A DNA stretch of 25,792 nt, from assembly GCA_035476575.1 (NCBI GenBank), contig DATILL010000003.1:1-25792 (forward strand), given 5' to 3'. This stretch comes from DATILL01 sp035476575 (GTDB taxonomy: Bacteria > Actinomycetota > Actinomycetes > Mycobacteriales > JACQDL01). This document shows, one piece after another, positions 14,294-23,269 of this stretch. Positions within the stretch are counted from its first letter, which is position 1; each line of letters begins with the position of its first letter. The notes beneath the pieces were generated by a model. That model ran no database searches and was not told the DNA's origin. It saw nothing but the letters and a program-made list of their open reading frames with translations. A program made the translations under genes and the position numbers.

Positions 14294-15774
14294 CTCGGTC
14301 GAGCCCCTGGGGTCCTGTGGGTGCCGGTCGGGCGCGGCGGCGACGCCGGGTCGACCCGGGAGGGGCGGACCGGCCGCGCGGCGGCGCGTACCGGCACGGT
14401 AGCGGCTCCGGCGACGGTACGGCGGCGCGGGGCACCCGACCGGTCCGGCAGCCGTGCCGCGGGTGGCCGGGGTGGCCGGGGTGGCCGGGGTGGCCGGGCC
14501 GGCGCCGCGGGCCGCTCCGCCGGCCGGGTCCACTCGACGTATGGCTTCGGCACCGCCAGCCTGAGCCAGCGGGCCAGCCGGGACGGCCCGCGGGCCGTCA
14601 GGTACGCCACCGCCGCCGGCTCGTGCCGGGCGAACGACGCCAGCATGCCGAGGGTGAACATGGTGACCAGCAGCGACGTCCCGCCGAAGGAGATCAGCGG
14701 CAGCGGGATGCCGGTGACCGGCAGCAGCCCGGTCACGTAGCCCACGTTGATCACTGCCTGGCCGGTCAGCCAGACCGTGACGGCGCCTGCCACCAGCCGG
14801 ACGAACGGGTCGGCGCTGCGCCGGGCGATCCGCGTCCCCGCGTAGGCCAGGGTGGCGAACAGGGCCAGCACCACCAGGCACCCGACCAGCCCGAGCTCCT
14901 CACCGAGGATGGCGAAGATGTAGTCGGTGTGCGCGTTCGGCAGCAGCCCCCACTTCTGCCGGCTCTGCCCCAGCCCGACGCCGAACCAGCCCCCGGTGGC
15001 CAGCCCGTACAGCCCCTGCACGGCCTGGTAGCCCTTGTCGCTGGCGTGCGCGAACGGGTCGAGGAAGCCGGTCAGCCGCGCCGCCCGGTACGGCTCGGCC
15101 AGGATCAGCAGCACCACCGCGCCGACCGCACCCATCCCCACGGTGCCGAACAGCCGGAACGGCGCCCCGACCGTCCACAGCAGGCCGAACAGGGCCAGGA
15201 CGAAGCACAGCATGGTGCCCAGGTCAGGCTCCAGCATGACCAGCCCGGCCACCGCGGTCGCGACCGGCACCAACGGCACCAGCAGGTGCTTCCACTGGCC
15301 GAGCATGGTGTGCTTGCGCACCAGCAGGGCCGCGCCCCACAGCACGAAGGCCAGCTTGGCCGGCTCCGACGGCTGCACCTGCAGCGGACCGAGGTCGATC
15401 CAGCGCCGGGCACCGCCCACCCACACCCCGATGCCCGGCACCAGCACGACGGCCAGCGCCACCAGGCAGGCCAGCAGGGCCGGGTAGGCCAGCGCGTGGT
15501 AGGCCCGCGGTGGCAGCCGCAACCCTAGCCAGCACAGCGGCAGCCCCATCGCCACCCACATGAGCTGCTTCATGAAGACGCGGTACGCCGAGTTGAAGGC
15601 GACGTAGGAGTCGACCATCGAGGCCGACAGCACCATGATCAGGCCGATCAGCAGCAGCAGCCCGCCGCTGACCAGGACCAGGTGCAGGGAGGCCATCGGC
15701 CGGTCCAGGAAGGCGCCGCCCCGGGCCGGCGCCCGGCCGGGCGCGCCGGTTGGTGCCCGGCCCCCGGCAGTCAC
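14290..15774 (-). CDS. ftsW: Septal peptidoglycan glycosyltransferase FtsW (SEDS family)
   Basis: FtsW polymerises lipid II at the septum together with FtsI. The GTG at 15774-15772 overlaps the murD stop (GTGA). The protein has 494 residues and about ten membrane helices between 28 and 400. SEDS motifs include MVLSASMVDSY early, LQVQPSEPAKLAFV, and the large loop segment NAHTDYIFAILGEELGLVG. A final block is PLPLISFGGTSLL. After the last helix an Arg/Pro-rich cytoplasmic tail of about 90 residues contains PPRPPRPPRPP, encoded by four exact 9-bp repeats. The tail is not needed for the SEDS fold and its length varies among actinobacteria. Confidence 0.96.
   Translation of the reverse strand: MTAGGRAPTGAPGRAPARGGAFLDRPMASLHLVLVSGGLLLLIGLIMVLSASMVDSYVAFNSAYRVFMKQLMWVAMGLPLCWLGLRLPPRAYHALAYPALLACLVALAVVLVPGIGVWVGGARRWIDLGPLQVQPSEPAKLAFVLWGAALLVRKHTMLGQWKHLLVPLVPVATAVAGLVMLEPDLGTMLCFVLALFGLLWTVGAPFRLFGTVGMGAVGAVVLLILAEPYRAARLTGFLDPFAHASDKGYQAVQGLYGLATGGWFGVGLGQSRQKWGLLPNAHTDYIFAILGEELGLVGCLVVLALFATLAYAGTRIARRSADPFVRLVAGAVTVWLTGQAVINVGYVTGLLPVTGIPLPLISFGGTSLLVTMFTLGMLASFARHEPAAVAYLTARGPSRLARWLRLAVPKPYVEWTRPAERPAAPARPPRPPRPPRPPAARLPDRSGAPRRRTVAGAATVPVRAAARPVRPSRVDPASPPRPTGTHRTPGARPR
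14461..14496. repeat. 9-bp tandem repeat (four copies) in the ftsW tail
   Basis: GGGTGGCCG is repeated four times without mismatch. On the coding strand it gives the P-P-R run in the FtsW C-terminal tail. Length change would keep the frame. Confidence 0.9.
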
Positions 15775-17147
15775 CCGGCGAGCTTTCGGACCGCGGCGGC
15801 GAAGGCGTCGCCGCGCTCGCCGTAGTGGGTGAACATGTCCCAGGACGCGCCGGCCGGGGCGAGCAGCACGGTGTCACCGGGCCGGGCCAGCCCGATCGCG
15901 GCACGCACCACCTCCAGCATGGCTCCATCGTGGGTGCTGCCGACGTCGACGACCGGCAGGTCGGGGGCGTGTCGCGCGATCGCCGCCGCGATCACCCCCC
16001 GGTCCACCCCGAGCAGCACCGCACCCGCCAGCCGGTGCCGGTGCGCGACCACCAGCTCGTCCACGCTGGCCCCCTTGAGCTGGCCGCCCGCGATCCAGAC
16101 CACCCGGTCGTACGACGCCAGCGAGGCGCTGGCCGCGTGTGGGTTGGTGGCCTTGCTGTCGTCGACGTAGCGGATGCCGCCGAGCACGTCGACCAGCTCG
16201 TTGCGGTGCCGGTCCGGCAGGAAGCCGGCCAGCCCGGCCCGGACCGAGCCGGGCGGCACGCCGTAGGTCCGGGCCAGCGCGGCCGCGGCCAGCGCGTTCG
16301 CGACGTTCTGCCGGCCGGCCGGGCGGACGAGGTCCACCGCGGCCAGCGGCACGCCGTCGCCGTAGGCGTTGTCGACCAGCATGCCGTCGACGACGCCGAG
16401 CTGGCCCGGTGCTGGCGCGGCCAGGGTGAAGCCGACCCGCCGGCCGGGTGCGGTGGCCAGCAGCGCGGCCACCGCCGGGTCGTCGGCGTTACCCACGGCC
16501 ATACCACCGGCCCAGATCCTGGCCTTCGCCGCGGTGTAGCCGGCCATCGAGCCGTGCCAGTCGAGGTGGTCGGGCGCGAGGTTCAGCACCGCCGCGGCCA
16601 GCGGCCGGACCGACTCCGACCAGTAGAGCTGGAAGCTGGACAGCTCCACCGCCAGCACGTCGTACGGCGGGTCGACCCGGACCGCGTCCACCACCGGCAG
16701 GCCGACGTTGCCGGCCGCGACCGCCGCGAACCCGGCCGCGCGGAGCATCGACTCCAGCATCCGCACCGTGGTGGTTTTGCCGTTGGTGCCGGTGACCGCC
16801 AGCCAGTCGGCGGCCTGCGGGCTCCGCGCGCCGAGCCGCCAGCCCAGCTCCACCTCGCCGATCACCTCGACGCCGGCGCCGGCCGCCGCCCGCAGCAGCG
16901 GGTCGCCCGGCCGCAGGCCCGGCGAGGTCACCACCAGCGCGGTCCCGGCCGGCGGCGCGGCCAGGCCCGGCAGGAACCGGGCGCCGGCCGCCACCAGCCG
17001 GTCCGCGGTCGCGGACCCGGCCGGCGCGGTGACCGTGACCACGGCACCCAGCGCCAGCAGGGCGCGCGTCGCGGCCTCCCCGGACACGCCCGCCCCGACC
17101 ACCAGCACCGGCACCCCCCGCAGGTCAGCCGGGTCCACGGGCCTCAC
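15771..17147 (-). CDS. murD: UDP-N-acetylmuramoylalanine--D-glutamate ligase
   Basis: MurD adds D-Glu to UDP-MurNAc-L-Ala. It has 458 residues. The GTG at 17147 is 8 nt after GGAG; an alternative GTG three codons on is possible. The N-terminal uracil-binding fold reads VLVVGAGVSGEAA (14-26). The P-loop is GTNGKTTT (120-127). AAGNVGLP, ELSSFQL and LNLAPDHLDWHGS in the central domain, and DDSKATNPHAASASL in the C-terminal domain, are typical of MurD. It lies 25 bp downstream of mraY and overlaps ftsW by 4 bp. Confidence 0.96.
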   Translation of the reverse strand: MRPVDPADLRGVPVLVVGAGVSGEAATRALLALGAVVTVTAPAGSATADRLVAAGARFLPGLAAPPAGTALVVTSPGLRPGDPLLRAAAGAGVEVIGEVELGWRLGARSPQAADWLAVTGTNGKTTTVRMLESMLRAAGFAAVAAGNVGLPVVDAVRVDPPYDVLAVELSSFQLYWSESVRPLAAAVLNLAPDHLDWHGSMAGYTAAKARIWAGGMAVGNADDPAVAALLATAPGRRVGFTLAAPAPGQLGVVDGMLVDNAYGDGVPLAAVDLVRPAGRQNVANALAAAALARTYGVPPGSVRAGLAGFLPDRHRNELVDVLGGIRYVDDSKATNPHAASASLASYDRVVWIAGGQLKGASVDELVVAHRHRLAGAVLLGVDRGVIAAAIARHAPDLPVVDVGSTHDGAMLEVVRAAIGLARPGDTVLLAPAGASWDMFTHYGERGDAFAAAVRKLAG

Positions 17148-17172
17148 CGGCCCGGCTCCGCGCTGGGGGCGC

Positions 17173-18243
17173 TCATCCGGGCAGGCCGTAGGACAGGAAC
17201 TCGGCGTAGAACAGGCCGAGCCCGAACGCCACCGCCGACCCGGCGATGATCCAGAACCGGATGATCACCGTGGTCTCGGCCCATCCGGCCAGCTCGAAGT
17301 GGTGGTGGATCGGGGCCATGTTGAAGATCCGGCGGCGCTTCCACTTGAAGAACGCGACCTGCAGCATCACCGACATCGCCTCGACCACGAACAGCCCGCC
17401 CAGCACCACCAGCAGCAGCTCGGTCCTGGTCAGGATGGCCAGCCCGGCCATCAGCCCGCCCAGCGACAGCGAGCCGGTGTCCCCCATGATGATCCGGGCC
17501 GGGTGCGCGTTCCACCACAGGAAGCCGAAGCAGGCCGCCATCGCGGCGGCCGCGACCAGGGCCAGGTCCAGCGGGTCGCGGACCAGGTAGCAGCCCGCCT
17601 TGGACACCGTGCCGCAGGCGTTGCGGAACTGGTAGAAGCTGATCACCACGTAGGTGCCGAACACCATCGCCGAGCTGCCGGCGGCCAGCCCGTCCAGGCC
17701 GTCGGTCAGGTTCACCGCGTTCGACGTACCACTGATCACGACGTAGGCGAAGATTACGAACCCGACCACGCCGAAGCTGATCTGCGGGATGTCCCGGACG
17801 AAGGACAGGTGGGTGGACGCCGGCGTCAGGCCCCGGCTGTTCCTGAACATCAGCGCCAGCACGGCGAAGGTCAGGCCGACGAAGAGCTGCCCGAGGAACT
17901 TCGCCTTGACGTTCAGCCCGAGGCTGCGCTGCTTGCGGATCTTGATGAGGTCGTCGGCGAACCCGACCGCGCCCAGCCCGGTCATCAGCCACAACGCCAG
18001 CAGGCCGGAGACGCTGGGCGGGGTGCCCAACGCCAGGTGCCCCACCGAGTACGCGACCAGCGTGGCCGCCAGGATCACCGCGCCGCCCATCGTGGGCGTG
18101 CCGCGCTTGGCCAGGTGGGTCTGCGGGCCATCGTCGCGGATCTCCTGGCCGAGCCCGCGCCGCCGGAAGGCCCGGATCGCCAGCGGCGTGGACATGATCG
18201 AGACCAGCAGCGCGACCACCGCGGCGACCAGGATCGACCTCAT
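17173..18243 (-). CDS. mraY: Phospho-N-acetylmuramoyl-pentapeptide transferase
   Basis: MraY is an integral membrane enzyme that joins phospho-MurNAc-pentapeptide to undecaprenyl phosphate, making lipid I. The ATG at 18243-18241 overlaps the murF stop (ATGA). It yields 356 residues, the usual size; the longer open frame upstream is only a shadow of murF. About ten membrane helices are visible. Key motifs are TPTMGG (49-54), the Mg-binding DD at 97-98 in GFADDLIKI, NLTDGLDG (178-185), MGDTGSL (about 253-259) and the catalytic HHH (313-315) in PIHHHFE. Confidence 0.97.
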   Translation of the reverse strand: MRSILVAAVVALLVSIMSTPLAIRAFRRRGLGQEIRDDGPQTHLAKRGTPTMGGAVILAATLVAYSVGHLALGTPPSVSGLLALWLMTGLGAVGFADDLIKIRKQRSLGLNVKAKFLGQLFVGLTFAVLALMFRNSRGLTPASTHLSFVRDIPQISFGVVGFVIFAYVVISGTSNAVNLTDGLDGLAAGSSAMVFGTYVVISFYQFRNACGTVSKAGCYLVRDPLDLALVAAAAMAACFGFLWWNAHPARIIMGDTGSLSLGGLMAGLAILTRTELLLVVLGGLFVVEAMSVMLQVAFFKWKRRRIFNMAPIHHHFELAGWAETTVIIRFWIIAGSAVAFGLGLFYAEFLSYGLPG

Positions 18244-19703
18244 CTGCCGCCCTCCCCGAGCAGCGCCAGCGCGACCCGCTCCAGGCCGGCCGCCCGGGAG
18301 CCCTTGACGAGCACGACGTCGCCCGGACGCAGCCCGCCGCGCACCAGGTCGGCCGCGGCCACCACGTCCGGCACGTGCACCGGCTCCGCTCCGCCCGCCC
18401 ACCCGCGGGCAGCCCCTTCCGGGACGCCCCCTTCCGGGACAGCCCCCTCTGGGACGGCCCATGCCGAGACGGCCCCCGCATGTAGCGCGGCGGCCTCGGC
18501 CCCCACCACGACCAGCCGGTCGACGCCGGACCGGACCGCGAACCGGCCCAGCGCGGCGTGCTCGACCTCAGCCGCCGGGCCCAGCTCCGCCATCTGGCCG
18601 AGCACCGCCCAGCGCCGCCGGCCGCGCCCCAGCGCCGCCAGCGCCGCGAGCGCGGCCCGCATCGACTCGGGGTTGGCGTTGTAGGCGTCGTTGACCACCG
18701 TCACCCCGTCGGCCCGGTCGGTGACCTCCATCCGCCAGCGGCTGGCCGGTACGGCGGCGGACAGCGCCTCGGCCACCTCGGGCAGCGGCAGGCCCAGCTC
18801 CAGCGCCACGGCGGCGGCGGCCAAGCTGTTGCCGACGTGGTGCCGGCCGTACAGCCGGAGCTGGACGGCCGCCCCGCCCTCGGCCCCGCCAGCCCCGCCA
18901 GCCAGCAGGGTGAAGCCCGGCCGGCCGCGCTCGTCCAGGACGACGTCGACCGCCTGCACCTGCGCCTCGGCCGACTCGCCGAAGCGCACCACCCGGGCCG
19001 CGGTCCGGGCGGCCATCGCGGCGACCAGCGGGTCGTCGGCGTTCAGCACCGCGACGCCGTCCGCCGGCAGCGCCTCCACCAGCTCGCCCTTGGCCCGGGC
19101 GATCACCTCCCGGGAGCCGAACTCGCCGAGGTGCGCCGACCCGACGTTGAGCACCACGCCGACCCGCGGCGGCGCAATCCGGCACAGCGCGGCGATCTGG
19201 CCCACACCCCGGGCGGACGTCTCCAGCACCAGGAAGCGGGTCTCGGGGATGGCACTGAGCACGGTGTACGGGTGACCCAGCTCGTTGTTGAACGACCCGG
19301 GCGGGGCCACCGTCGGGCCGAGCCGGGCCAGCAGCGCGGCCAGCAGGTCCTTGGTCGAGGTCTTGCCGGACGAGCCGGTGACGCCGACGACGGTGAGCCC
19401 GGGCAGCCTGGCCAGCACGGCGCGGGCCAGCTCACCGAGCGCGGCCACCACGTCGGGTACGACGACGGCCGGCACCCCCACCGGCCGGGACGCCAGCACA
19501 CCCGCCGCACCCGCCCTGACCGCGGCCACCGCGAAGTCGTGCCCGTCCACCCGCGCGCCGGGCAACGCGACGAACAGGTCGCCCGGCCCGGCCACGCGGG
19601 AGTCGAGCCGCACGCCACCGGTGACCGGGACCGACCCGTCTGGCAGGTCATGTGGCACGCCGCCGACCAGCCCGGCGAGCTCGGCCAGCGTGATCGGGAT
19701 CAT
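18240..19703 (-). CDS. murF: UDP-MurNAc-tripeptide--D-Ala-D-Ala ligase
   Basis: MurF adds the D-Ala-D-Ala dipeptide, completing the cytoplasmic precursor. It has 487 residues. The ATG at 19703 overlaps the murE stop (ATGA). The N-terminal domain contains GGVRLDSRVAGPGDLFVALPG. The P-loop is GSSGKTST (110-117). The central block has NNELGHPYTVL, followed by NVGSAHLGEFGS and NADDPLV. The C-terminal domain has VVNDAYNANPESMRAAL. A small insert near the C-terminus (about residues 412-432) repeats VPEG three times and comes from a 15-bp tandem repeat. It sits just before the final strand VLVKGSRAAGLE and so is probably a surface loop. Confidence 0.96.
   Translation of the reverse strand: MIPITLAELAGLVGGVPHDLPDGSVPVTGGVRLDSRVAGPGDLFVALPGARVDGHDFAVAAVRAGAAGVLASRPVGVPAVVVPDVVAALGELARAVLARLPGLTVVGVTGSSGKTSTKDLLAALLARLGPTVAPPGSFNNELGHPYTVLSAIPETRFLVLETSARGVGQIAALCRIAPPRVGVVLNVGSAHLGEFGSREVIARAKGELVEALPADGVAVLNADDPLVAAMAARTAARVVRFGESAEAQVQAVDVVLDERGRPGFTLLAGGAGGAEGGAAVQLRLYGRHHVGNSLAAAAVALELGLPLPEVAEALSAAVPASRWRMEVTDRADGVTVVNDAYNANPESMRAALAALAALGRGRRRWAVLGQMAELGPAAEVEHAALGRFAVRSGVDRLVVVGAEAAALHAGAVSAWAVPEGAVPEGGVPEGAARGWAGGAEPVHVPDVVAAADLVRGGLRPGDVVLVKGSRAAGLERVALALLGEGGR
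18412..18471. repeat. 15-bp degenerate tandem repeat (four copies) in murF
   Basis: Units begin at 18412, 18427, 18442 and 18457, with first copy GCCCCTTCCGGGACG and increasing divergence in the later copies. On the coding strand they give the V-P-E-G-[AG] repeat in a MurF surface loop. Confidence 0.8.
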
Positions 19704-21262
19704 CCGCCGCCCTCGATACCCCGCGCCCCCCGGCCAGCCTCGATCGCCTCCCGCAGCACCACCCGGTCGTCGAACGGATGCACCACCCCAGCGACCTCCT
19801 GGCCCTGCTCGTGCCCCTTGCCGGCGACCAGCACGGTGTCGCCCGGCTCGGCCCGGCGGACGGCGGCGTCGATCGCCTCCCGCCGGTCGCCGACGTCCAG
19901 CCAGTGCGAGCCGGGCACCCGGCGTACCCCCTCCGCCATCGCGGCCCGGATCGCGCCCGGCGGCTCGGAGCGGGGGTTGTCGTCGGTGACCACCACCAGG
20001 TCGGCGCCGCGGGCGGCGGCCTCCCCCATCATCGGGCGCTTGCCGCGGTCCCGGTCGCCGCCGCAGCCGAGCACCAGGATCAGCCGGCCCGTGGTCAGCG
20101 GGCGCAGCGCGGCCAGCGCGGCGGCCACGGCGTCCGGCTTGTGCGCGTAGTCGACGACGGCGAGGTAGGGCTGGCCGGCGTCCACCCGCTCCATCCGGCC
20201 GGGCACCTGGACCTCGGCCAGCGCGCCCGCCGCCACCGCCGGGTCGACCCCGACGGTAGCCAGGACGGCCAGCGAGAGCAGCGCGTTGGCCACGTTGTAG
20301 GCGCCGGGCAGCCGGATCGCGACCGGCACCTCCAGGCCACCCGGACCGCGTACGACGAACCGGGAGCCGCCGCCAGGCACCGCCTCCACCCGGTCCGCCC
20401 GCCAGGCCGCGGCCGGGTCGCCCGCCGCGGACACCGTGACCGTCGCCGGGGTGACCAGCCGCCGGCCGTGGCGGTCGTCGAGGTTAACCACCTCGTGCCC
20501 GCACCGCCCGTCGAACAGCAGCGCCTTGGTGTCGAAGTACTGCTCCATGTCGGCGTGGAAGTCCAGGTGGTCCTGGGACAGGTTGGTGAACGCGCCGGCC
20601 GCGAACCGCACCCCACCGACCCGGCCCAGCGACAGCGCGTGGCTGGACACCTCCATCGACACCGCCGACACCCCGCGCTCGCGCATCGCCGCGAACACCG
20701 CGTGCAGGTCGGTGGCCTCCGGCGTGGTCAGCGGGCTCTTCACCGCCTCGCCGGCCACCCGGGTCTCCACCGTCCCGATCAGCCCGGTACGGTGCCCGGC
20801 CGCGGCCAGGCCGGCGTCCAGCAGGTAGCAGGTGGTGGTCTTGCCGGACGTGCCGGTGACGCCGAGCACGGTGAGCGCCGCGGTCGGCTCGCCGTACACC
20901 CAGTCGGCCACCTCGCCGAGCACCGCCCGGGGCGAGTCGACCACCAGCACCGGCAGCCCGGCCGGCTCGGCCAACGGCAGCCCGGCCGGGTCGGTGAGCA
21001 CCGCGCGGGCGCCGGCCGCCGCGGCCTGGCCGGCGAACCGGGCGCCGTGGGTACGGGTGCCGGGCAGCGCGGCGTACAGGTCGCCGGTCCGCACCTGGGC
21101 GGAGGCGTGCGTGACCCCGGTCAGCCAGGCGGCGCTGGTGCCGCCCTCGAGGCTGTCCCACGGCGCGGGAAGGCCGAGCCGGGCGGCCAGCTCGGCCAGC
21201 GGTCGGGAGGTCGGGTGTTCGGGCCGCAGCGCCCGGGGCGGCTGCGTCGGCGACGGTGACAC
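19700..21262 (-). CDS. murE: UDP-MurNAc-tripeptide synthetase, meso-diaminopimelate type
   Basis: MurE adds the third stem residue. I chose GTG 21262-21260 (520 residues); a TTG at 21271 would add three residues, and neither has a clear ribosome-binding site. It starts about 30 bp after ftsI. Motifs: SAQVRTGDLYAALPG in domain 1, the P-loop GTSGKTTT (137-144), and SMEVSSHALSLGRVGG with FTNLSQDHLDFH in the central domain. VVDYAHKPDAV and DDNPRSEPP follow in the C-terminal part. The D-N-P-R motif is the known marker for meso-diaminopimelate rather than lysine, so the wall is probably of the DAP type. The stop overlaps the murF start by 4 bp. Confidence 0.96.
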   Translation of the reverse strand: MSPSPTQPPRALRPEHPTSRPLAELAARLGLPAPWDSLEGGTSAAWLTGVTHASAQVRTGDLYAALPGTRTHGARFAGQAAAAGARAVLTDPAGLPLAEPAGLPVLVVDSPRAVLGEVADWVYGEPTAALTVLGVTGTSGKTTTCYLLDAGLAAAGHRTGLIGTVETRVAGEAVKSPLTTPEATDLHAVFAAMRERGVSAVSMEVSSHALSLGRVGGVRFAAGAFTNLSQDHLDFHADMEQYFDTKALLFDGRCGHEVVNLDDRHGRRLVTPATVTVSAAGDPAAAWRADRVEAVPGGGSRFVVRGPGGLEVPVAIRLPGAYNVANALLSLAVLATVGVDPAVAAGALAEVQVPGRMERVDAGQPYLAVVDYAHKPDAVAAALAALRPLTTGRLILVLGCGGDRDRGKRPMMGEAAARGADLVVVTDDNPRSEPPGAIRAAMAEGVRRVPGSHWLDVGDRREAIDAAVRRAEPGDTVLVAGKGHEQGQEVAGVVHPFDDRVVLREAIEAGRGARGIEGGG

Positions 21263-21289
21263 GGCTGGCAAGGCTACCGGCCTGGCCGC

Positions 21290-23269
21290 TCAGCCCAGCA
21301 GCCGGAACGTCGGCACCGGCGAGCCGGTCGGCGGGATGGCCCGCTGCTTGAGCGCGTAGGCCATGATCTTGCGGAACGTCGGCGCCGCCACCGCACCGCC
21401 GTGCAGCCCGCCCCGGGGGCTGTCGATCATGATGGCCACGACGAGCCGCGGGTTGTCGGCCGGCGCCATGCCGGCGAAGGTGGCCCAGTAGCTGCTGTCG
21501 CTGTAGCAGCCGCAGGTGGGGTCGGGCTGCTGCCCCGTGCCGGTCTTGCCAGCCACCCGGTAGCCGTCGATGGCCGCGGACGGGGCGGTGCCGCCCTTGG
21601 CCTCCACCACCGCCTCCAGCAGGTACCGCAGCGTCGCCGCGGTCCGCGGGCTGATCACCTGGACGGCAGCCGGCGCCGCCGTGGGGGTACGGGTGCCGTC
21701 CGGGGCAGTCACCGACCGGACGATACGCGGCTGGACCCGCAGCCCGTCGTTGGCCACCGCCTGGTACATCCCAGCCATCTGCAGGATCGTCATGCCGACG
21801 CCCTGGCCGATCGGCAGGTTGCCGAAGGTGCTGCCGGACCAGCGGTCCAGCGGCGGCAGCAGGCCGGCGCTCTCCCCCGGCAGCTCCACCCCGCTCTTCG
21901 CGCCCAGCCCGAACTTGCGCAGGTAGTCGTAGAAGGTGCGCGGGCCGAGCTGCTGGGCGATCATCAGGGTGCCCACGTTGCTGGACTTGGCCACCACTCC
22001 GGTCGCCGTGTACCGGACCAGGCCGTGCGACCAGGCGTCGTGCACGACCCGGTCCGCCACCTTGATGCTGCCCGGCACCTCCAGGACCGTGCTCGGGCTG
22101 ATCAGCCCTGCCTCCAGCGCCGCCGCGAAGGTCACCATCTTGTTCACGCTGCCCGGCTCGAAGACGCTGGACACGGCCGGGTTGGCCAGCGGGGTGCCGC
22201 GCGTGACGGTGCCGTCCTGGGCGGCCTGCGCGTCGTACGCCGGGCTCACCGCCAGCGCCAGGACCTCCCCGGTCCGGGCGTTCAGGACGGCGGCCTGGCC
22301 GCCGCGCGCGCCGGAGCCGGCCACGGCGCCGTCCAGCGCGCTCTGGGTCACGTACTGCAGGTCCTGGTCGAGGGTGAGCTGCACGCTCGAGCCGGGCACG
22401 GCCGGGGACTGGGAGTGCACCGTGCCCGGGATGAGCTGGCCGCCGCTGCCACCCTCGGCGACCAGCTCGCCGTCGCGGCCAGCCAGCTCCGCGTTGAACA
22501 TCTGCTCGATGCCGGCCAGCCCGGTGCCGTCCCGGCCGGCGAAGCCGATGACGTTGGCGGCGAGGGTGCGCGCCGGGTAGAGCCGCCGGGAGCCGGCCTG
22601 GCTGAAAACGCCCACCAGCCCGGCGTGCGCCACCTGGCTCGCCTGGGCCGGGGTGAGGCCGCGAGCCAGCGTGACGTTGCGGGTGTTCTTCCGGTCGAGC
22701 TGGGCGCGCAGCTCTGCCTCCGGCACGCCGACCAGGCTGGCCAGCGCGTGCGCGGTCGCGGCCGGGTCCCGGACCAGGGTCGGGTCGGCCACGATGTCGC
22801 GGACGTCGACGCTGTAGGCCAGCACGTTGCCGGCCCGGTCCAGGATCTCCCCCCGCATCGCCGGTACGGCGTACTGGCGCAGCCGCTGGTCCTGGGCCTT
22901 CTTGGCGAGCTGTGCCCCGTCCACCCCCTGCAGCTGGAGCAGTCGCAGGCCGATGGCGGCCAGCAGCGCGACGACCACGACGAACGCGGCGGTGACCCGG
23001 CGGGCCGGGTTGCCAAGCTGGATGCCGCGGCGCCGGGGAGCCCGACGCCGCGGCGATGATGGCGGTCTGGATGCCGGCGGTCTGGATGCCGGTGATCTGG
23101 AGGCTGGCGGTCTGGGTGCTGGTGATCTGGATACTAGCGGTCTGGACGGTGGATGCCAGGCCGACGGGGGCCTGGGCGCGGTCGGCCGCGTGGCCGAGCC
23201 CGCCGTACGTGGCGGCTGGGTGCCACGCGGAGCCGTCCGCGGGGGCGGGACGGGGCCGTGCGCCGTCAC
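21290..23269 (-). CDS. ftsI: Septal penicillin-binding protein 2 / FtsI (class B PBP)
   Basis: FtsI is the transpeptidase that cross-links septal peptidoglycan and the partner of FtsW. It has 659 residues. The GTG at 23269-23267 overlaps the ftsL stop (GTGA). A long cytoplasmic Pro/Ser/Arg-rich tail (1-90) contains a pentapeptide repeat (S-R-x-P-A) encoded by a 15-bp minisatellite. One membrane helix lies at about 92-113. The dimerisation domain begins RGEILDRAGNVLAYS (139-153). The catalytic motifs are S374-V-N-K377 in FEPGSVNK, S-S-N (429-431) and K-T-G (575-577). There is no PASTA domain. A Cys pair (C-G-C, about 586-588) follows the KTG motif in an exposed loop. Confidence 0.96.
   Translation of the reverse strand: MTAHGPVPPPRTAPRGTQPPRTAGSATRPTAPRPPSAWHPPSRPLVSRSPAPRPPASRSPASRPPASRPPSSPRRRAPRRRGIQLGNPARRVTAAFVVVVALLAAIGLRLLQLQGVDGAQLAKKAQDQRLRQYAVPAMRGEILDRAGNVLAYSVDVRDIVADPTLVRDPAATAHALASLVGVPEAELRAQLDRKNTRNVTLARGLTPAQASQVAHAGLVGVFSQAGSRRLYPARTLAANVIGFAGRDGTGLAGIEQMFNAELAGRDGELVAEGGSGGQLIPGTVHSQSPAVPGSSVQLTLDQDLQYVTQSALDGAVAGSGARGGQAAVLNARTGEVLALAVSPAYDAQAAQDGTVTRGTPLANPAVSSVFEPGSVNKMVTFAAALEAGLISPSTVLEVPGSIKVADRVVHDAWSHGLVRYTATGVVAKSSNVGTLMIAQQLGPRTFYDYLRKFGLGAKSGVELPGESAGLLPPLDRWSGSTFGNLPIGQGVGMTILQMAGMYQAVANDGLRVQPRIVRSVTAPDGTRTPTAAPAAVQVISPRTAATLRYLLEAVVEAKGGTAPSAAIDGYRVAGKTGTGQQPDPTCGCYSDSSYWATFAGMAPADNPRLVVAIMIDSPRGGLHGGAVAAPTFRKIMAYALKQRAIPPTGSPVPTFRLLG
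23061..23150. repeat. 15-bp tandem repeat (six copies) in the ftsI N-terminal tail
   Basis: Units start every 15 bp from 23061 to 23136. The first two are identical (GGCGGTCTGGATGCC); the next four diverge at a few positions, alternating GGCGGTCTGG and GGTGATCTGG. They encode S-R-[PS]-P-A in the cytoplasmic tail of FtsI. Confidence 0.9.

Noticed and set aside
18244..18462. N-terminal extension of mraY
   Set aside because: It is the shadow of the murF 3' end; ATG at 18243 couples with the murF stop and gives the standard length.
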